From Streptomyces lomondensis (GTDB taxonomy: Bacteria > Actinomycetota > Actinomycetes > Streptomycetales > Streptomycetaceae): a stretch of 64,000 bases of DNA. The stretch spans positions 1 to 64,000 of the forward strand of contig NZ_BMWC01000002.1 in the NCBI RefSeq assembly GCF_014651035.1, given 5' to 3'. This document shows, one piece after another, positions 9,369 to 18,509 of this stretch; position 1 is the first letter of the stretch; each line of letters begins with the position of its first letter. The notes under the pieces are model-generated. The model was not told the origin of the DNA and did no database searches. It was given only the letters and a program-made list of their open reading frames with translations. The position numbers and the translations under genes were made by a program.

Positions 9369-10126
9369 CCGCCATGGTGAAGGCCGAGGGCGTCCACAAG
9401 TCCTTCGGCCCCGTCGAGGTCCTCAAGGGCATCGACCTGGAGGTGAAGTCCGGCGAGGTGTTCTGCCTCATCGGCCCCTCCGGCTCCGGCAAGTCGACCT
9501 TCCTCCGGTGCATCAACCACCTGGAGAAGATCAACGCCGGCCGCCTGTACGTCGACGGCGAGCTGGTCGGCTACCGGCAGAAGGGCGACAAGCTCTACGA
9601 GCTGAAGGACAGCGAGGTCGCCCGCAAGCGCCGGGACATCGGCATGGTCTTCCAGCGCTTCAACCTGTTCCCGCACATGACGGCCGTCGAGAACGTCATG
9701 GAGGCACCGGTCCAGGTCAAGGGCGTGAGCAAGGGCCAGGCCCGGCAGCGCGCCCTGGAACTGCTGGACCGGGTGGGCCTGGCCGACAAGGCGGGCAGCT
9801 ACCCCTCGCAGCTCTCCGGCGGCCAGCAGCAGCGCGTCGCCATCGCCCGGGCGCTCGCCATGGACCCGAAGCTGATGCTGTTCGACGAGCCGACGTCGGC
9901 GCTCGACCCGGAGCTGGTCGGTGACGTCCTGGACGTGATGCGCGACCTCGCCGAGTCCGGCATGACGATGATCGTCGTCACCCACGAGATGGGCTTCGCC
10001 CGCGAGGTGGGCGACAGCCTGGTCTTCATGGACGGCGGTGTGGTGGTCGAATCCGGTCACCCGCGCGAGGTGCTGACCAACCCGCAGCACGAGCGGACGA
10101 AGTCGTTCCTGTCCAAGGTCCTCTGA
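9365..10126 (+). CDS. Amino-acid ABC transporter ATP-binding protein
   Basis: This 253-residue ATPase powers the uptake system. Walker A is GPSGSGKST near residue 40, the signature is LSGGQQQR, and Walker B is [14 protein letters not shown] with the H-loop VVTHEMGFA. These are the features of the polar amino-acid (HisP/GlnQ) branch. ATG 9365 overlaps the permease stop; a start at Met4 is also possible. A strong hairpin ends the operon 13 bp downstream. Confidence 0.95.
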   Translation: MTAMVKAEGVHKSFGPVEVLKGIDLEVKSGEVFCLIGPSGSGKSTFLRCINHLEKINAGRLYVDGELVGYRQKGDKLYELKDSEVARKRRDIGMVFQRFNLFPHMTAVENVMEAPVQVKGVSKGQARQRALELLDRVGLADKAGSYPSQLSGGQQQRVAIARALAMDPKLMLFDEPTSALDPELVGDVLDVMRDLAESGMTMIVVTHEMGFAREVGDSLVFMDGGVVVESGHPREVLTNPQHERTKSFLSKVL

Positions 10127-10138
10127 CGGTACGCACGG

Positions 10139-10178
10139 CGAAGGGGGCGGTACGGAAATCTCCGTACCGCCCCCTTCG
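10139..10178. terminator. Strong bidirectional terminator hairpin
   Basis: CGAAGGGGGCGGTACGGA and its exact complement form an 18-bp perfect stem around AATC. It lies between the convergent ABC operon and methyltransferase gene and should serve both. Confidence 0.9.
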
Positions 10179-10184
10179 CGCGGT

Positions 10185-10955
10185 CTACTTCAGGGCCAGC
10201 AGCAGGGTGTCCGAGGGCGAGCACCACACCGGCCTGGCCTCGCCGAATCCCTTCTCGCGCAGCACGCGCGCGTGCCATTCCACCGACGGCATGTCACCGT
10301 CCGCGTGGTCGCCGTAGATCTCGTAGCGCCGGGCCGTGGGCTCGGCGAGGACCGGGTCCTTGGCGGCGAGCTGCCACCACTCGGTCCAGCCGAGGACACC
10401 GGATTCCCTGGCCTGTTCCATGCGGACGTGGCGCTGGGCGCGCTCGGCGGCGTTGATCCGGGGCGTCGTCTCGTCGATCATGTGGTCCGCGTTCATGAAG
10501 ACACCGCCGTCGCGGACGACTCCCGCGACCTGGCCGTAGAGGTCCGCGAGGGGTTCCCGGTGCAGCCAGTGCAGGGCCGTCGCGGTCAGGACGGCGTCGT
10601 ACGAGTCGTACGGCAGCTTCGCGGGCCAGTCGGGGTCCTTGAGGTCGGCGGTGACGAGGGTGACCCGGTCGTCGCTCGCGAAGGTGCCCTCGGCGATGGC
10701 GAGGAGCGCCGGGTCGAGGTCGACGCCGGTGCTGGTGGCGTCCGGGAACCGGGCGAGCAGCCGGGCGGTGATGCTGCCCGTGCCGCAGGCGAGGTCGAGC
10801 ACGCGCGGGGCGGTGCCCACGAGGGCCTCGACCATGTCGAGCATGATCCGGAACCGCTCCTCGCGGTCGGGCAGGTACCACTCCTGCTGCCGGTCCCAGC
10901 TCTTCTGCCAGGCCTGCCAGTCGGCGGTGGCGGTCGTGGTGTCCGCGTCCGTCAT
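10185..10955 (-). CDS. Class I SAM-dependent methyltransferase
   Basis: This 256-residue enzyme has SAM motif I APRVLDLACGTGSI near residue 50, motif II TSTGVDLDPALLAIAE, and the DAVLTATALHWLH segment typical of the methyltransf_25 (UbiE/Tam-like) group. The sequence does not reveal the acceptor. ATG 10955 follows a GAGGGG site. It is divergent from the CGNR gene and ends at the shared terminator at 10139-10178. Confidence 0.88.
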   Translation of the reverse strand: MTDADTTTATADWQAWQKSWDRQQEWYLPDREERFRIMLDMVEALVGTAPRVLDLACGTGSITARLLARFPDATSTGVDLDPALLAIAEGTFASDDRVTLVTADLKDPDWPAKLPYDSYDAVLTATALHWLHREPLADLYGQVAGVVRDGGVFMNADHMIDETTPRINAAERAQRHVRMEQARESGVLGWTEWWQLAAKDPVLAEPTARRYEIYGDHADGDMPSVEWHARVLREKGFGEARPVWCSPSDTLLLALK

Positions 10956-11044
10956 CGAGCCCCTCCCTCGTAATACCCTGGAAGCACCATCAGCTGTTAC
11001 AAGTGCGCGCTCACGACAATAAAGCCCCTCCGTAAGGACTACAA

Positions 11045-11704
11045 GTGGAACTGGCCTATTACTCGGACTACGCCGTGCGCCTCGTCAACACCGAGGAGCC
11101 GGCCCGGGGCAAGGACACCCTGACGTCGGTCGAGGCCGTCCGTGACCTGTTCGGCGGCCAGCAGTCGGCGGCCCGCCGCGCCACGGACGCGGACGTGACC
11201 CGCTTCCGCTCGGTCCGGGCCCGGCTGCGCGCGGTCTTCGAGGCGGCCGACAGCGGTGACGAGCAGCTCGCCGTGGACCTGCTGAACTCGCTGCTGCTGG
11301 AGTTCCCGGTGAGCCCGCAGATCTCCGGGCACGACTTCCGCGACGACGACGGCCGGCCCCTGTGGCACATGCACCTGGCGGACCACCCGTCCAACGCGAC
11401 CGCGGGCTACGCGGCGATCGCGGCGATGGGCCTGGCCTTCCACCTGACCGAGTACGGCGTGGACCGGCTCGGCCTGTGCGAGGCCGCGCCCTGCCGCAAC
11501 GCCTACCTGGACACCTCCACCAACCGCTCCCGGCGCTACTGCTCCGACCGCTGCGCGACCCGCGCCAACGTGGCGGCCTACCGGGCCCGCAAGCGCCTGG
11601 AGGCGGCCCGGCCCGACCTGCCCGAGAAGACCGGCCTGGCGGCCGACAGCGCCCAGCCGAGCAGCGCCCAGGGCGAACGCCGGCCGGGCCGGAGCGGCCG
11701 GTAG
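11045..11704 (+). CDS. CGNR zinc-finger (ABATE domain) protein, probable regulator
   Basis: This 219-residue protein has an N-terminal ABATE domain (YAVRLVNTEEP, SVEAVRDLF) and a C-terminal CGNR zinc finger: LCEAAPCRNAYLDTS, then RRYCSDRCATRANVAAYRARK. Such proteins are thought to bind DNA, although ligands are unknown. GTG start at 11045, with TAAGGA upstream. The last about 42 codons overlap the 3' end of sodX, which runs convergently, by 127 bp. The Ala/Gly/Arg-rich tail after the zinc finger is therefore partly dictated by the opposing gene. Confidence 0.85.
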   Translation: MELAYYSDYAVRLVNTEEPARGKDTLTSVEAVRDLFGGQQSAARRATDADVTRFRSVRARLRAVFEAADSGDEQLAVDLLNSLLLEFPVSPQISGHDFRDDDGRPLWHMHLADHPSNATAGYAAIAAMGLAFHLTEYGVDRLGLCEAAPCRNAYLDTSTNRSRRYCSDRCATRANVAAYRARKRLEAARPDLPEKTGLAADSAQPSSAQGERRPGRSGR

Positions 11705-12021
11705 CGGAAGCGGACCCGCCCCAGCACCAGGTCGTCGGGCACGACGCCGTAGTCGGTGCTGTCGCCGCCGGCGTACGTGTTGTCCCCGAGCACCCACCAG
11801 CCGTTCTCGCGCCGCTGGGCGACCCGCTTGACGACCAGCAGGTCCTGCTGGAAGGGATGCCGCAGCACGACGACGTCACCCGGCTTGATCCGGGCCCCGT
11901 AGTGCACCAGGAGCCGGTCCCCGTGGTACAGCGTGGGCACCATGGACGGCCCGGTCACCTCGGCCACCCCGAACGGCGCGGCCGGCCTTTCCCGCTCGGA
12001 CTCCTGCGACAGCTCCGGCAT
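11578..12021 (-). CDS. sodX: Nickel-type superoxide dismutase maturation protease SodX
   Basis: SodX is a signal-peptidase-like S26/S24 serine protease that removes the SodN propeptide to expose the nickel-binding N-terminus. This 147-residue protein has the catalytic serine in TGPSMVPTLYHGDRLL and the lysine in LLVVKRVAQR, followed by the box WVLGDNTYAGGDSTDYG. The ATG at 12021 has GGGAGG about 9 bp upstream; longer frames lack a site. It is divergent from sodN, as expected. The tail after FRYRPLRPG is unusually long, with a Trp/Ala/Leu-rich segment, and overlaps the convergent CGNR gene by 127 bp. Confidence 0.93.
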   Translation of the reverse strand: MPELSQESERERPAAPFGVAEVTGPSMVPTLYHGDRLLVHYGARIKPGDVVVLRHPFQQDLLVVKRVAQRRENGWWVLGDNTYAGGDSTDYGVVPDDLVLGRVRFRYRPLRPGRRSPWALLGWALSAARPVFSGRSGRAASRRLRAR

Positions 12022-12166
12022 CACCCGGCACCTCCCCGGTTCTTCCTCCACCAGTCTCAGTCTCACCCCGGACTTTTGTCCTAAGCCCAAGGGGGCACTC
12101 GCGAAAACCCTTGCCCCAGGGAGTAATGTCCCCTGTGAGAAGACGATCACGAGGAAGGAATGCTCC

Positions 12167-12562
12167 ATGCTTTCCCGCCTGTTTGCCCCCAAGGTCAAGG
12201 TCAGCGCACACTGCGACCTTCCCTGCGGTGTGTACGACCCGGCCCAGGCCCGCATCGAGGCGGAGTCGGTGAAGGCCATCCAGGAGAAGATGGCCGGCAA
12301 CGACGACCCGCACTTCCAGACGCGTGCCACCACCATCAAGGAGCAGCGCGCGGAGCTCGCGAAGCACCACGTGTCCGTGCTGTGGAGCGACTACTTCAAG
12401 CCGCCGCACTTCGAGAAGTACCCGGAGCTGCACCAGCTGGTCAACGACACCCTGAAGGCCCTGTCGGCCGCCAAGGGCTCCACCGACCCGGCGACCGGCC
12501 AGAAGGCGCTGGACTACATCGCCCAGATCGACAAGATCTTCTGGGAGACCAAGAAGGCTTGA
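12167..12562 (+). CDS. sodN: Nickel-containing superoxide dismutase precursor
   Basis: SodN disproportionates superoxide in the cytoplasm as a hexamer. The 131-residue precursor has a 14-residue propeptide (MLSRLFAPKVKVSA) followed by the nickel hook HCDLPCGVYDP. After cleavage, His1, Cys2 and Cys6 ligate nickel. The rest is the four-helix bundle. ATG 12167 is preceded by a GAGGAAGG site. In S. coelicolor Nur controls sodN inversely to sodF, through a small RNA from the sodF 3' UTR that pairs with the sodN 5' end; I cannot verify pairing here because sodF is outside the window. Confidence 0.97.
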   Translation: MLSRLFAPKVKVSAHCDLPCGVYDPAQARIEAESVKAIQEKMAGNDDPHFQTRATTIKEQRAELAKHHVSVLWSDYFKPPHFEKYPELHQLVNDTLKALSAAKGSTDPATGQKALDYIAQIDKIFWETKKA

Positions 12563-12568
12563 TCGCCC

Positions 12569-12620
12569 CGTACGGCGAAGGGGCCCGGCCGCCGATCCGG
12601 CCGGGCCCCTTCGGCGTACG
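12569..12620 (+). terminator. sodN terminator hairpin
   Basis: A perfect 15-bp stem CGAAGGGGCCCGGCC/GGCCGGGCCCCTTCG (12576-12590 with 12599-12613) is extended outward by imperfect CGTACGG pairing. It lies between convergent sodN and the small membrane gene. Confidence 0.85.
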
Positions 12621-12623
12621 TGC

Positions 12624-12857
12624 TCAGTGGAACTGAGGCACGATCAGATAGATCCCGTACGCCACCACGGCCGCGCAGGCGAGGAAGCACAGGGCGGCCT
12701 GACCGAGGCCGAGGGCGCTGGTGCCGCCCCGGTCCTCACGGGCGCCTTCCAGCCGGGCGAGGCCGAGGACGCCGAGGGCGAAGACGACGACCACGGCGAC
12801 GGTGGCGCCGATGCTCACCGCGGTGACCTGGCCGAGTGCGGTCCAGTCCAGATGCAT
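12624..12857 (-). CDS. Small two-helix membrane protein downstream of pit
   Basis: This 77-residue protein has two predicted membrane segments, around residues 11-34 (VTAVSIGATVAVVVVFALGVLGL) and 52-72 (AALCFLACAAVVAYGIYLIV), joined by a charged EGAREDRGG loop. I do not recognise the family. It starts 16 bp after the phosphate transporter stop, so it is in the same operon and may be an accessory subunit; that is inference from position. Confidence 0.75.
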   Translation of the reverse strand: MHLDWTALGQVTAVSIGATVAVVVVFALGVLGLARLEGAREDRGGTSALGLGQAALCFLACAAVVAYGIYLIVPQFH

Positions 12858-12873
12858 GTCGACTCCCGGTAGT

Positions 12874-14028
<1,155 letters not shown>

Positions 14029-14132
14029 TCCTGAATGCAAACAAGCGCAGGCCAATGGGCGGGGAACGGCGAGGCAAAGGCTGGTCAAGGTTCACGCGGG
14101 TGGCCGTGGCGACTGCCTCTACGATCGCGCCC

Positions 14133-14867
14133 ATGAGGATCCACTGGACCTACGCCTTCGCCGACCGGCCGCGCGAGGCCTTCGACGCCGCCTGTGACTT
14201 CTGGACGGCCGCCACCGGCACCCGGCTCTCCGAACTCCGCGGCGAGCACCGCGAGTTCGTCACCCTGCTCCCCGACGACGCCGACGCGTGCGTGAAGGCG
14301 CAGGCGGTGCGCTCGGGGGACGGCGGCGCGCATCTCGACTTCTGCGTGGACGACCTGCCGGAGTTCGCCGCCTCGGCGGTGCGGCTCGGCGCACGCGTCG
14401 TGGAGGACCTCGGGTCGCTCGTCGTGCTGCGCTCACCCGGTGGGCAGTTGTTCTGCGCGGACCCTTGGCGCGGGCAATCGTCACGTCCGGGCGTGGTGCG
14501 GGGCAGCCGACTCGACCAGGTGTGCGTGGACGTCCCGCCCTCGGCCTACGACGCCGAAGTCGCCTTCTGGAGTGGGCTGTTGGCCGGCTGGCAGTCGCGG
14601 CCCGGCGCCCTCCCGGAGTTCCATGTGGTCGAGCCACCGCCCGGCCTGCCGGTCCGGCTGCTCCTGCAACGCCTCGGCGAGGAGCGCCCTGCCTCGGCCC
14701 ACCTCGACCTCGCCTGCGCGGACGTCGAGGCGACCCGGGCGTGGCACGAGGAACTCGGGGCCAGGTTCGTGGCCCGCTTCTCCGGCTGGACGGTGATGCG
14801 CGACCCGGCGGGCGGCACGTACTGCCTGACGACCCGGGATCCGGAGACGGGGAAGCTGCGGGTCTAG
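14133..14867 (+). CDS. VOC family (glyoxalase/bleomycin-resistance fold) protein
   Basis: This 244-residue protein has two VOC domains: residues 1-115 (FDAACDFWTAATG, AHLDFCVDDLPEFAA, LRSPGGQLFCADPW) and residues 125-240 (DQVCVDVPPSAYDAEVAFW, AHLDLACADVEATRAWHEEL, MRDPAGGTYCLTTRDPETG). VOC proteins include dioxygenases, lyases and resistance proteins, so the reaction cannot be named. The ATG at 14133 is six bases from TACGAT, suggesting a leaderless transcript. Confidence 0.85.
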   Translation: MRIHWTYAFADRPREAFDAACDFWTAATGTRLSELRGEHREFVTLLPDDADACVKAQAVRSGDGGAHLDFCVDDLPEFAASAVRLGARVVEDLGSLVVLRSPGGQLFCADPWRGQSSRPGVVRGSRLDQVCVDVPPSAYDAEVAFWSGLLAGWQSRPGALPEFHVVEPPPGLPVRLLLQRLGEERPASAHLDLACADVEATRAWHEELGARFVARFSGWTVMRDPAGGTYCLTTRDPETGKLRV

Positions 14868-14882
14868 GGCCATCAGAAGGGC

Positions 14883-16103
14883 CTAGTTCCTCAACCGTGC
14901 CGCGCGTGCCTGGAGATAGCGCTGCTCGGGCAGGCTGAGGGTCTGGGCGGCCGCCGACTCGTAGGCGGCCCGGGCCGCCCGGGGCTCGCCCGCGCGCTCC
15001 AGGAGGTGACCTCGTACGGCGTCCAGGCGGTGGCCCGTCAACTCGTCTTCCAGGGGGTCCAGTTCGGCCAGTCCGGCGCGGGGCCCGTGGACCATGGCGA
15101 CGGCGACCGCGCGGTTGAGGCGTTCGACCGGGCCGGGGACCAGCCCGACGAGGACGTCGTAGAGGCCCAGGATCTCGGCCCAGTCCGTCTCGGCGGGCGA
15201 CGGCGCCTCGTCGTGTACGGCGGCGATCGCGGCACGCAGCTGGTAAGGGCCCGGCCGGCCTCGGGACAGGGCCCGGGTGACCAGGGCGACGCCCTCCTCG
15301 ATCGCCGCCCTGTCCCAGCGGTCGCGGTCCTGCTCGTCGAGGGGGATCAGCTCGCCGTGCGGTCCGCTGCGCGCGTCGCGGCGGGCGTCGGTCAGCAGCA
15401 TCAACGCGAGCAGTCCGGCCACCTCGCAGTCGTCGGGGAGCAGCCGGTGGACCGTGCGGGTCAGCCGTACGGCCTCGCCCGCCAGGTCACGGCGCTGGAG
15501 GGTGGTGCCGGAGGTGGCCGTGTACCCCTCGTTGAAGATCAAGTAGAGGGTTTGGAGCACGGACGGCAGCCGCTGTTCCCAGCGGTCCGGGCGTCCGAAG
15601 CGCACGCCCCGCACTTTCTGCTTGGCCCGGCTGATGCGCTGCGCCATCGTCGCCTCGGGGACCAGATACGCGCGGGCGATCTCCGCCGTGGTCAGACCGC
15701 CGACCGCGCGCAGCGTGAGCGCGATCTGCGCGGACGGCGACAGGTCCGGATGGCAGCACAGGAAGAGCAGCGAGAGCGTGTCGTCCTCGCGGGGCGCCCG
15801 TTCCCCGGGCGGCGGGGCGTTGAAGGCGTCCCGGGGCGTGAGGGCCGCCGCCCGCTCCTCGCGCTGCCGCCGGGCCTCCTCGCTGCGCAGGGCATCGGTC
15901 AGCCGCCGCGAGGCGACCTTGATCAGCCAGCCGCGCGGATTGCCGGGCGCGCCTGCCGAGGGCCACTGCCCCGCCGCCGCGAGCAGCGCCTCCTGTACGG
16001 CGTCCTCGGCGGCGTCGAAGTGCCCGTACCGTCTGACCAGCGCGCCGAGGACCTGCGGCGCGTTCCGGCGCAGCAGGTCCTCGATCTCGGGTGTGCTCCT
16101 CAC
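14883..16103 (-). CDS. ECF42-type RNA polymerase sigma factor
   Basis: This 406-residue protein has sigma region 2 (VRRYGHFDAAEDAVQEALLAAAGQWP, GWLIKVASRRLTDALRSEEA) and region 4 (LTLRAVGGLTTAEIARAYLVPEATMAQRISRAKQKV), then a 200-residue helical C-terminal extension with TPR character (DUF6596). That architecture, with a YCII/DGPF protein encoded directly upstream, defines the ECF42 group. No anti-sigma factor is present, in line with that group, where the C-terminal extension is thought to replace it. The gene starts 25 bp after the DGPF gene stop, so they form an operon. Confidence 0.9.
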   Translation of the reverse strand: MRSTPEIEDLLRRNAPQVLGALVRRYGHFDAAEDAVQEALLAAAGQWPSAGAPGNPRGWLIKVASRRLTDALRSEEARRQREERAAALTPRDAFNAPPPGERAPREDDTLSLLFLCCHPDLSPSAQIALTLRAVGGLTTAEIARAYLVPEATMAQRISRAKQKVRGVRFGRPDRWEQRLPSVLQTLYLIFNEGYTATSGTTLQRRDLAGEAVRLTRTVHRLLPDDCEVAGLLALMLLTDARRDARSGPHGELIPLDEQDRDRWDRAAIEEGVALVTRALSRGRPGPYQLRAAIAAVHDEAPSPAETDWAEILGLYDVLVGLVPGPVERLNRAVAVAMVHGPRAGLAELDPLEDELTGHRLDAVRGHLLERAGEPRAARAAYESAAAQTLSLPEQRYLQARAARLRN

Positions 16104-16128
16104 CGGCGGTGCCGTCAGCCCGGGCTCG

Positions 16129-16542
16129 TCAGATGTCCCCGGAGCCGTCCATGATCGGGCGGATCACGACCGGGTACTCGGGGGCACCGGCCGGCTGGGG
16201 GCAGCGGGCGACGCGCTCGGCGATCTCCGTGACCCGCTCCAGGCTCTCGCACTCCAGGACCCAGTAGCCGGCCAGCAGCTCCTTGGTCTCGCTGTACGGG
16301 CCGTCGGTGATGACGGCCTTGCCGTCGTCGCCGAGGGTGACATGCCGGGTCTGCGCCGGCTCGGCCAGGCCCTGCGCGTCGACGAGCTCGCCCGTCTCGG
16401 AGAGGTCGTCGTTGATGGCGCCCATGTAGGAGAACATCGCCTTCAGCTCGTCCTCGCTCCACACCGGGGAGTGCGCCGACGCCCTGCCGCGCATGGCGTC
16501 GTAGTCCGCCTGTGCGCCCTGCACCATGACCAGGTACTTCAT
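16129..16542 (-). CDS. YCII-related (DGPF domain) protein, ECF42 partner
   Basis: This 137-residue protein carries the hallmark VITDGPYSETKELLAGYWVLE, the DGPF box of YCII-like proteins, plus the MKYLVMVQG opening strand. It probably forms a small ferredoxin-like barrel. Genes of this family are the usual neighbours and targets of ECF42 sigma factors. ATG 16542 is preceded by AAGGAG. Its enzymatic role, if any, is unknown. Confidence 0.9.
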   Translation of the reverse strand: MKYLVMVQGAQADYDAMRGRASAHSPVWSEDELKAMFSYMGAINDDLSETGELVDAQGLAEPAQTRHVTLGDDGKAVITDGPYSETKELLAGYWVLECESLERVTEIAERVARCPQPAGAPEYPVVIRPIMDGSGDI

Positions 16543-16627
16543 CAGTCCGCTCCTTCGGCTCGCACCGCCCTGCCGGGCGGCTCTTCACAGGGGACGTCGG
16601 AGCCGGGCCGGGCTTCTCGACACGGAC

Positions 16628-16885
16628 TCAGGAATTCCTGGCGACGGTTTCTCCCGGGGCCGCCTCGTGCGGGGTCGTCGCAGCTGGGGCGGTGCCCGCG
16701 GCGGGCCGGGCGCCCTCAGCGGTGTGGCCGCTCACCGTGCCCTCCGCTGCGCGGGCCGCGCACGCGGGGTTGTGGCAGGGACCCGCCACCCATCGCGGTA
16801 CCCACGCGCCCAGGGTCTTGTGGCGCCGGACGACTGTCTCCACTGGCTGTCCGCAGGCCGGACAGGCGTGTTCTTCGCTGCCCAT
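16628..16885 (-). CDS. Small zinc-ribbon protein
   Basis: An 85-residue protein with one clear four-cysteine ribbon, CPACGQP...GPCHNPAC near residues 8-42, and a disordered Ala/Thr/Glu-rich tail. The ATG at 16885 has GAGGA almost adjacent. It lies just downstream of the DHFR-like reductase on the same strand. I do not recognise a family; likely metal-binding. Confidence 0.65.
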   Translation of the reverse strand: MGSEEHACPACGQPVETVVRRHKTLGAWVPRWVAGPCHNPACAARAAEGTVSGHTAEGARPAAGTAPAATTPHEAAPGETVARNS

Positions 16886-16911
16886 GTCCTCAGAGTAGGC
16901 CGGTCGGGGAC

Positions 16912-17496
16912 TCAGCGCTTCCTGCCGTACGTCCGCACCAGCACGCCGTTGCCGAACGCACGCACCGACTCCAGCGTGAACTCCGAGATGGCGAACCCGG
17001 AGCCGAACATGGGCATGCCCGTGCCGTACACGAGCGGGTACGTCTTGATGACGAGCTCGTCGATCTCGTCGAGCAGTGCTCCCGCGATGCGCGAGCCGCC
17101 GCACAGGTAGATGCCGAACTCGCCCTCCTCCGCCTTCAGTTCGCGGACCTTGCCGACCAGGTCGTCCGCGATGATCTCGACGTTCGGGTCGGGCGACTCC
17201 TTCAGGGTGGTGGAGGCGACGTACTCGCGCAGGTGGGCGTAGGGGCGGGTGATGCCGTCCTTCAGGGCGATGTCGTAACTGGCGCGGCCCTGGATGATCG
17301 TGTCGAACCGCTTGTTCTCCAGGTCGTCGATGCCGATGGCGCGGCGGCCCTGGGTCCAGATGGTCTCGGGGTGTTCCGCCTTGAGGAAGGCGAGGAACTC
17401 CTCGTCGACGAAGGGGATCATCGACGACGCGTCGCCGCCCGGGTCCCCGATGAAGCCGTCGATGGAGCAGGCGATGAAGTACGTGAGCTTTCGCAA
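16912..17496 (-). CDS. Dihydrofolate reductase family (RibD C-terminal) protein
   Basis: This 194-residue protein starts MRKLTYFIACSIDGFIGDPGG, the typical RibD_C/DHFR-like opening, and has the NADPH-site segment GEFGIYLCGGSRIAGALLDEIDEL. It is a stand-alone reductase domain of the YyaP/YwjB kind, without a deaminase domain, so it is unlikely to make riboflavin. The start codon appears to be TTG at 17496. It is divergent from the TetR gene, with direct repeats in the shared 111 bp that may be operators. Confidence 0.85.
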   Translation of the reverse strand: MRKLTYFIACSIDGFIGDPGGDASSMIPFVDEEFLAFLKAEHPETIWTQGRRAIGIDDLENKRFDTIIQGRASYDIALKDGITRPYAHLREYVASTTLKESPDPNVEIIADDLVGKVRELKAEEGEFGIYLCGGSRIAGALLDEIDELVIKTYPLVYGTGMPMFGSGFAISEFTLESVRAFGNGVLVRTYGRKR

Positions 17497-17530
17497 GCCG
17501 GTCTCTTTTCGTAGGCTGTCGGCGCAACGA

Positions 17531-17558
17531 CTTCAGTTGTAGTACTTCTGATGTAGTG
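17531..17558. promoter_or_regulatory. Direct repeat in the reductase/TetR intergenic region
   Basis: CTTCAGTTGTAGTA (17531-17544) and CTTCTGATGTAGTG (17545-17558) are abutting 14-bp direct repeats matching at 11 positions. They lie between the divergent reductase and TetR genes and are candidate TetR-binding or promoter elements. Confidence 0.5.
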
Positions 17559-17607
17559 GTTGCAAGGGAATAACCGCGATCCGTCGAAGTGGGAGAAGGG
17601 ACTCCGC

Positions 17608-18225
17608 ATGGCCAGCAACCCCGAGCGCCGGGCCGCGCTCATCGACGCCGGTGTCGAGGTGCTCGCCCGGGAGGGGGCGCGAGGGCTGACGTACCGCGCG
17701 GTGGACGCGGAGGCGGGCGTGCCCGTGGGCACCGCCTCGAACTACTTCACCGACCGGGCCGACCTGCTGCGCCAGATCGACACCCGGCTGCATGTGCGGC
17801 TCGCGCCCGATCCGGACGTGGTCGCCGAGCTGATGACCCGGCCGAAGGACCGCTCGCTGGTCGCCGCCTTCATGCACGACCTCATGGCCCGCGCGACCCG
17901 CGACCGCACGGGCTATCTGGCCCTGATGGAGCTGCGCCTGGAGGCCACCCGGCGTCCCGAACTGCTCGCCTCCTACACCAAGTCGGTACGCGGCGACCTG
18001 GAGGAGGCCATGGAGTTCCACCGCACGGCCGGGCTGCCCGGCGGTGACGAGTCCGTCACCGTGCTGTACCTGGCCATGCTCGGACTGCTCCTGGAGCACT
18101 TGACCCTGCCGGGCGTCCTGGAGGGGGTACTGCCCGGGGTGGGCGTACCGGACGGGCTGGTGGAGCGGATCGTGGCGACGGTGCTGCGGGAGGGGCCGGA
18201 GGGCGGAGAGGCCAGAGGGACCTAG
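17608..18225 (+). CDS. TetR/AcrR family transcriptional regulator
   Basis: This 205-residue regulator has the N-terminal HTH RRAALIDAGVEVLAREGARGLTYRAVDAEAGVPVGTASNYF and a helical ligand domain (MELRLEATRRPELL, VLYLAMLGLLLEHLTL). ATG 17608 follows GGGAGAAGGG. It probably represses the divergent DHFR-like reductase through the repeats at 17531-17558. The ligand is unknown. Confidence 0.9.
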   Translation: MASNPERRAALIDAGVEVLAREGARGLTYRAVDAEAGVPVGTASNYFTDRADLLRQIDTRLHVRLAPDPDVVAELMTRPKDRSLVAAFMHDLMARATRDRTGYLALMELRLEATRRPELLASYTKSVRGDLEEAMEFHRTAGLPGGDESVTVLYLAMLGLLLEHLTLPGVLEGVLPGVGVPDGLVERIVATVLREGPEGGEARGT

Positions 18226-18509
18226 GCCCCAGAGAGGCAGGAGAGGTCCGAGGGGCCGGAGGGTCAGAGGCCGGAGAGGCCGGAGAGGCCGGAGAGGCCT
18301 GAGGGCCGGTGCTAGGAGGGCCGGGCCGGCCAGGAGGACTAGCGCCAGCCGGTCAGGGCCAGGGCCAGCCCCGACCGGTCGGGGCTAGGACTGGTCGGGC
18401 AAGGGCTAGGACTGGCCGGGCAGGGCCAGGACCGACCGGGCAGGACCACGACCGGGCCGCGCAGGACCCAGGACCAGGACCGGGCCGGGCCGAACCGGGC
18501 CGAACCGGT
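18226..18509. repeat. Low-complexity tandem repeat region, two unit types
   Basis: Between the convergent TetR and GNAT genes. Part one (18269-18299) holds at least three copies of the 9-mer GGCCGGAGA. Part two (about 18364-18510) is an array of roughly 21-bp units, the clearest being 18385-18405 and 18406-18426 (CTAGGACTGGyCGGGCArGG), followed by increasingly diverged copies with core GGACCGACCGGGCAGGAC. No coding sequence is supported. Confidence 0.75.
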
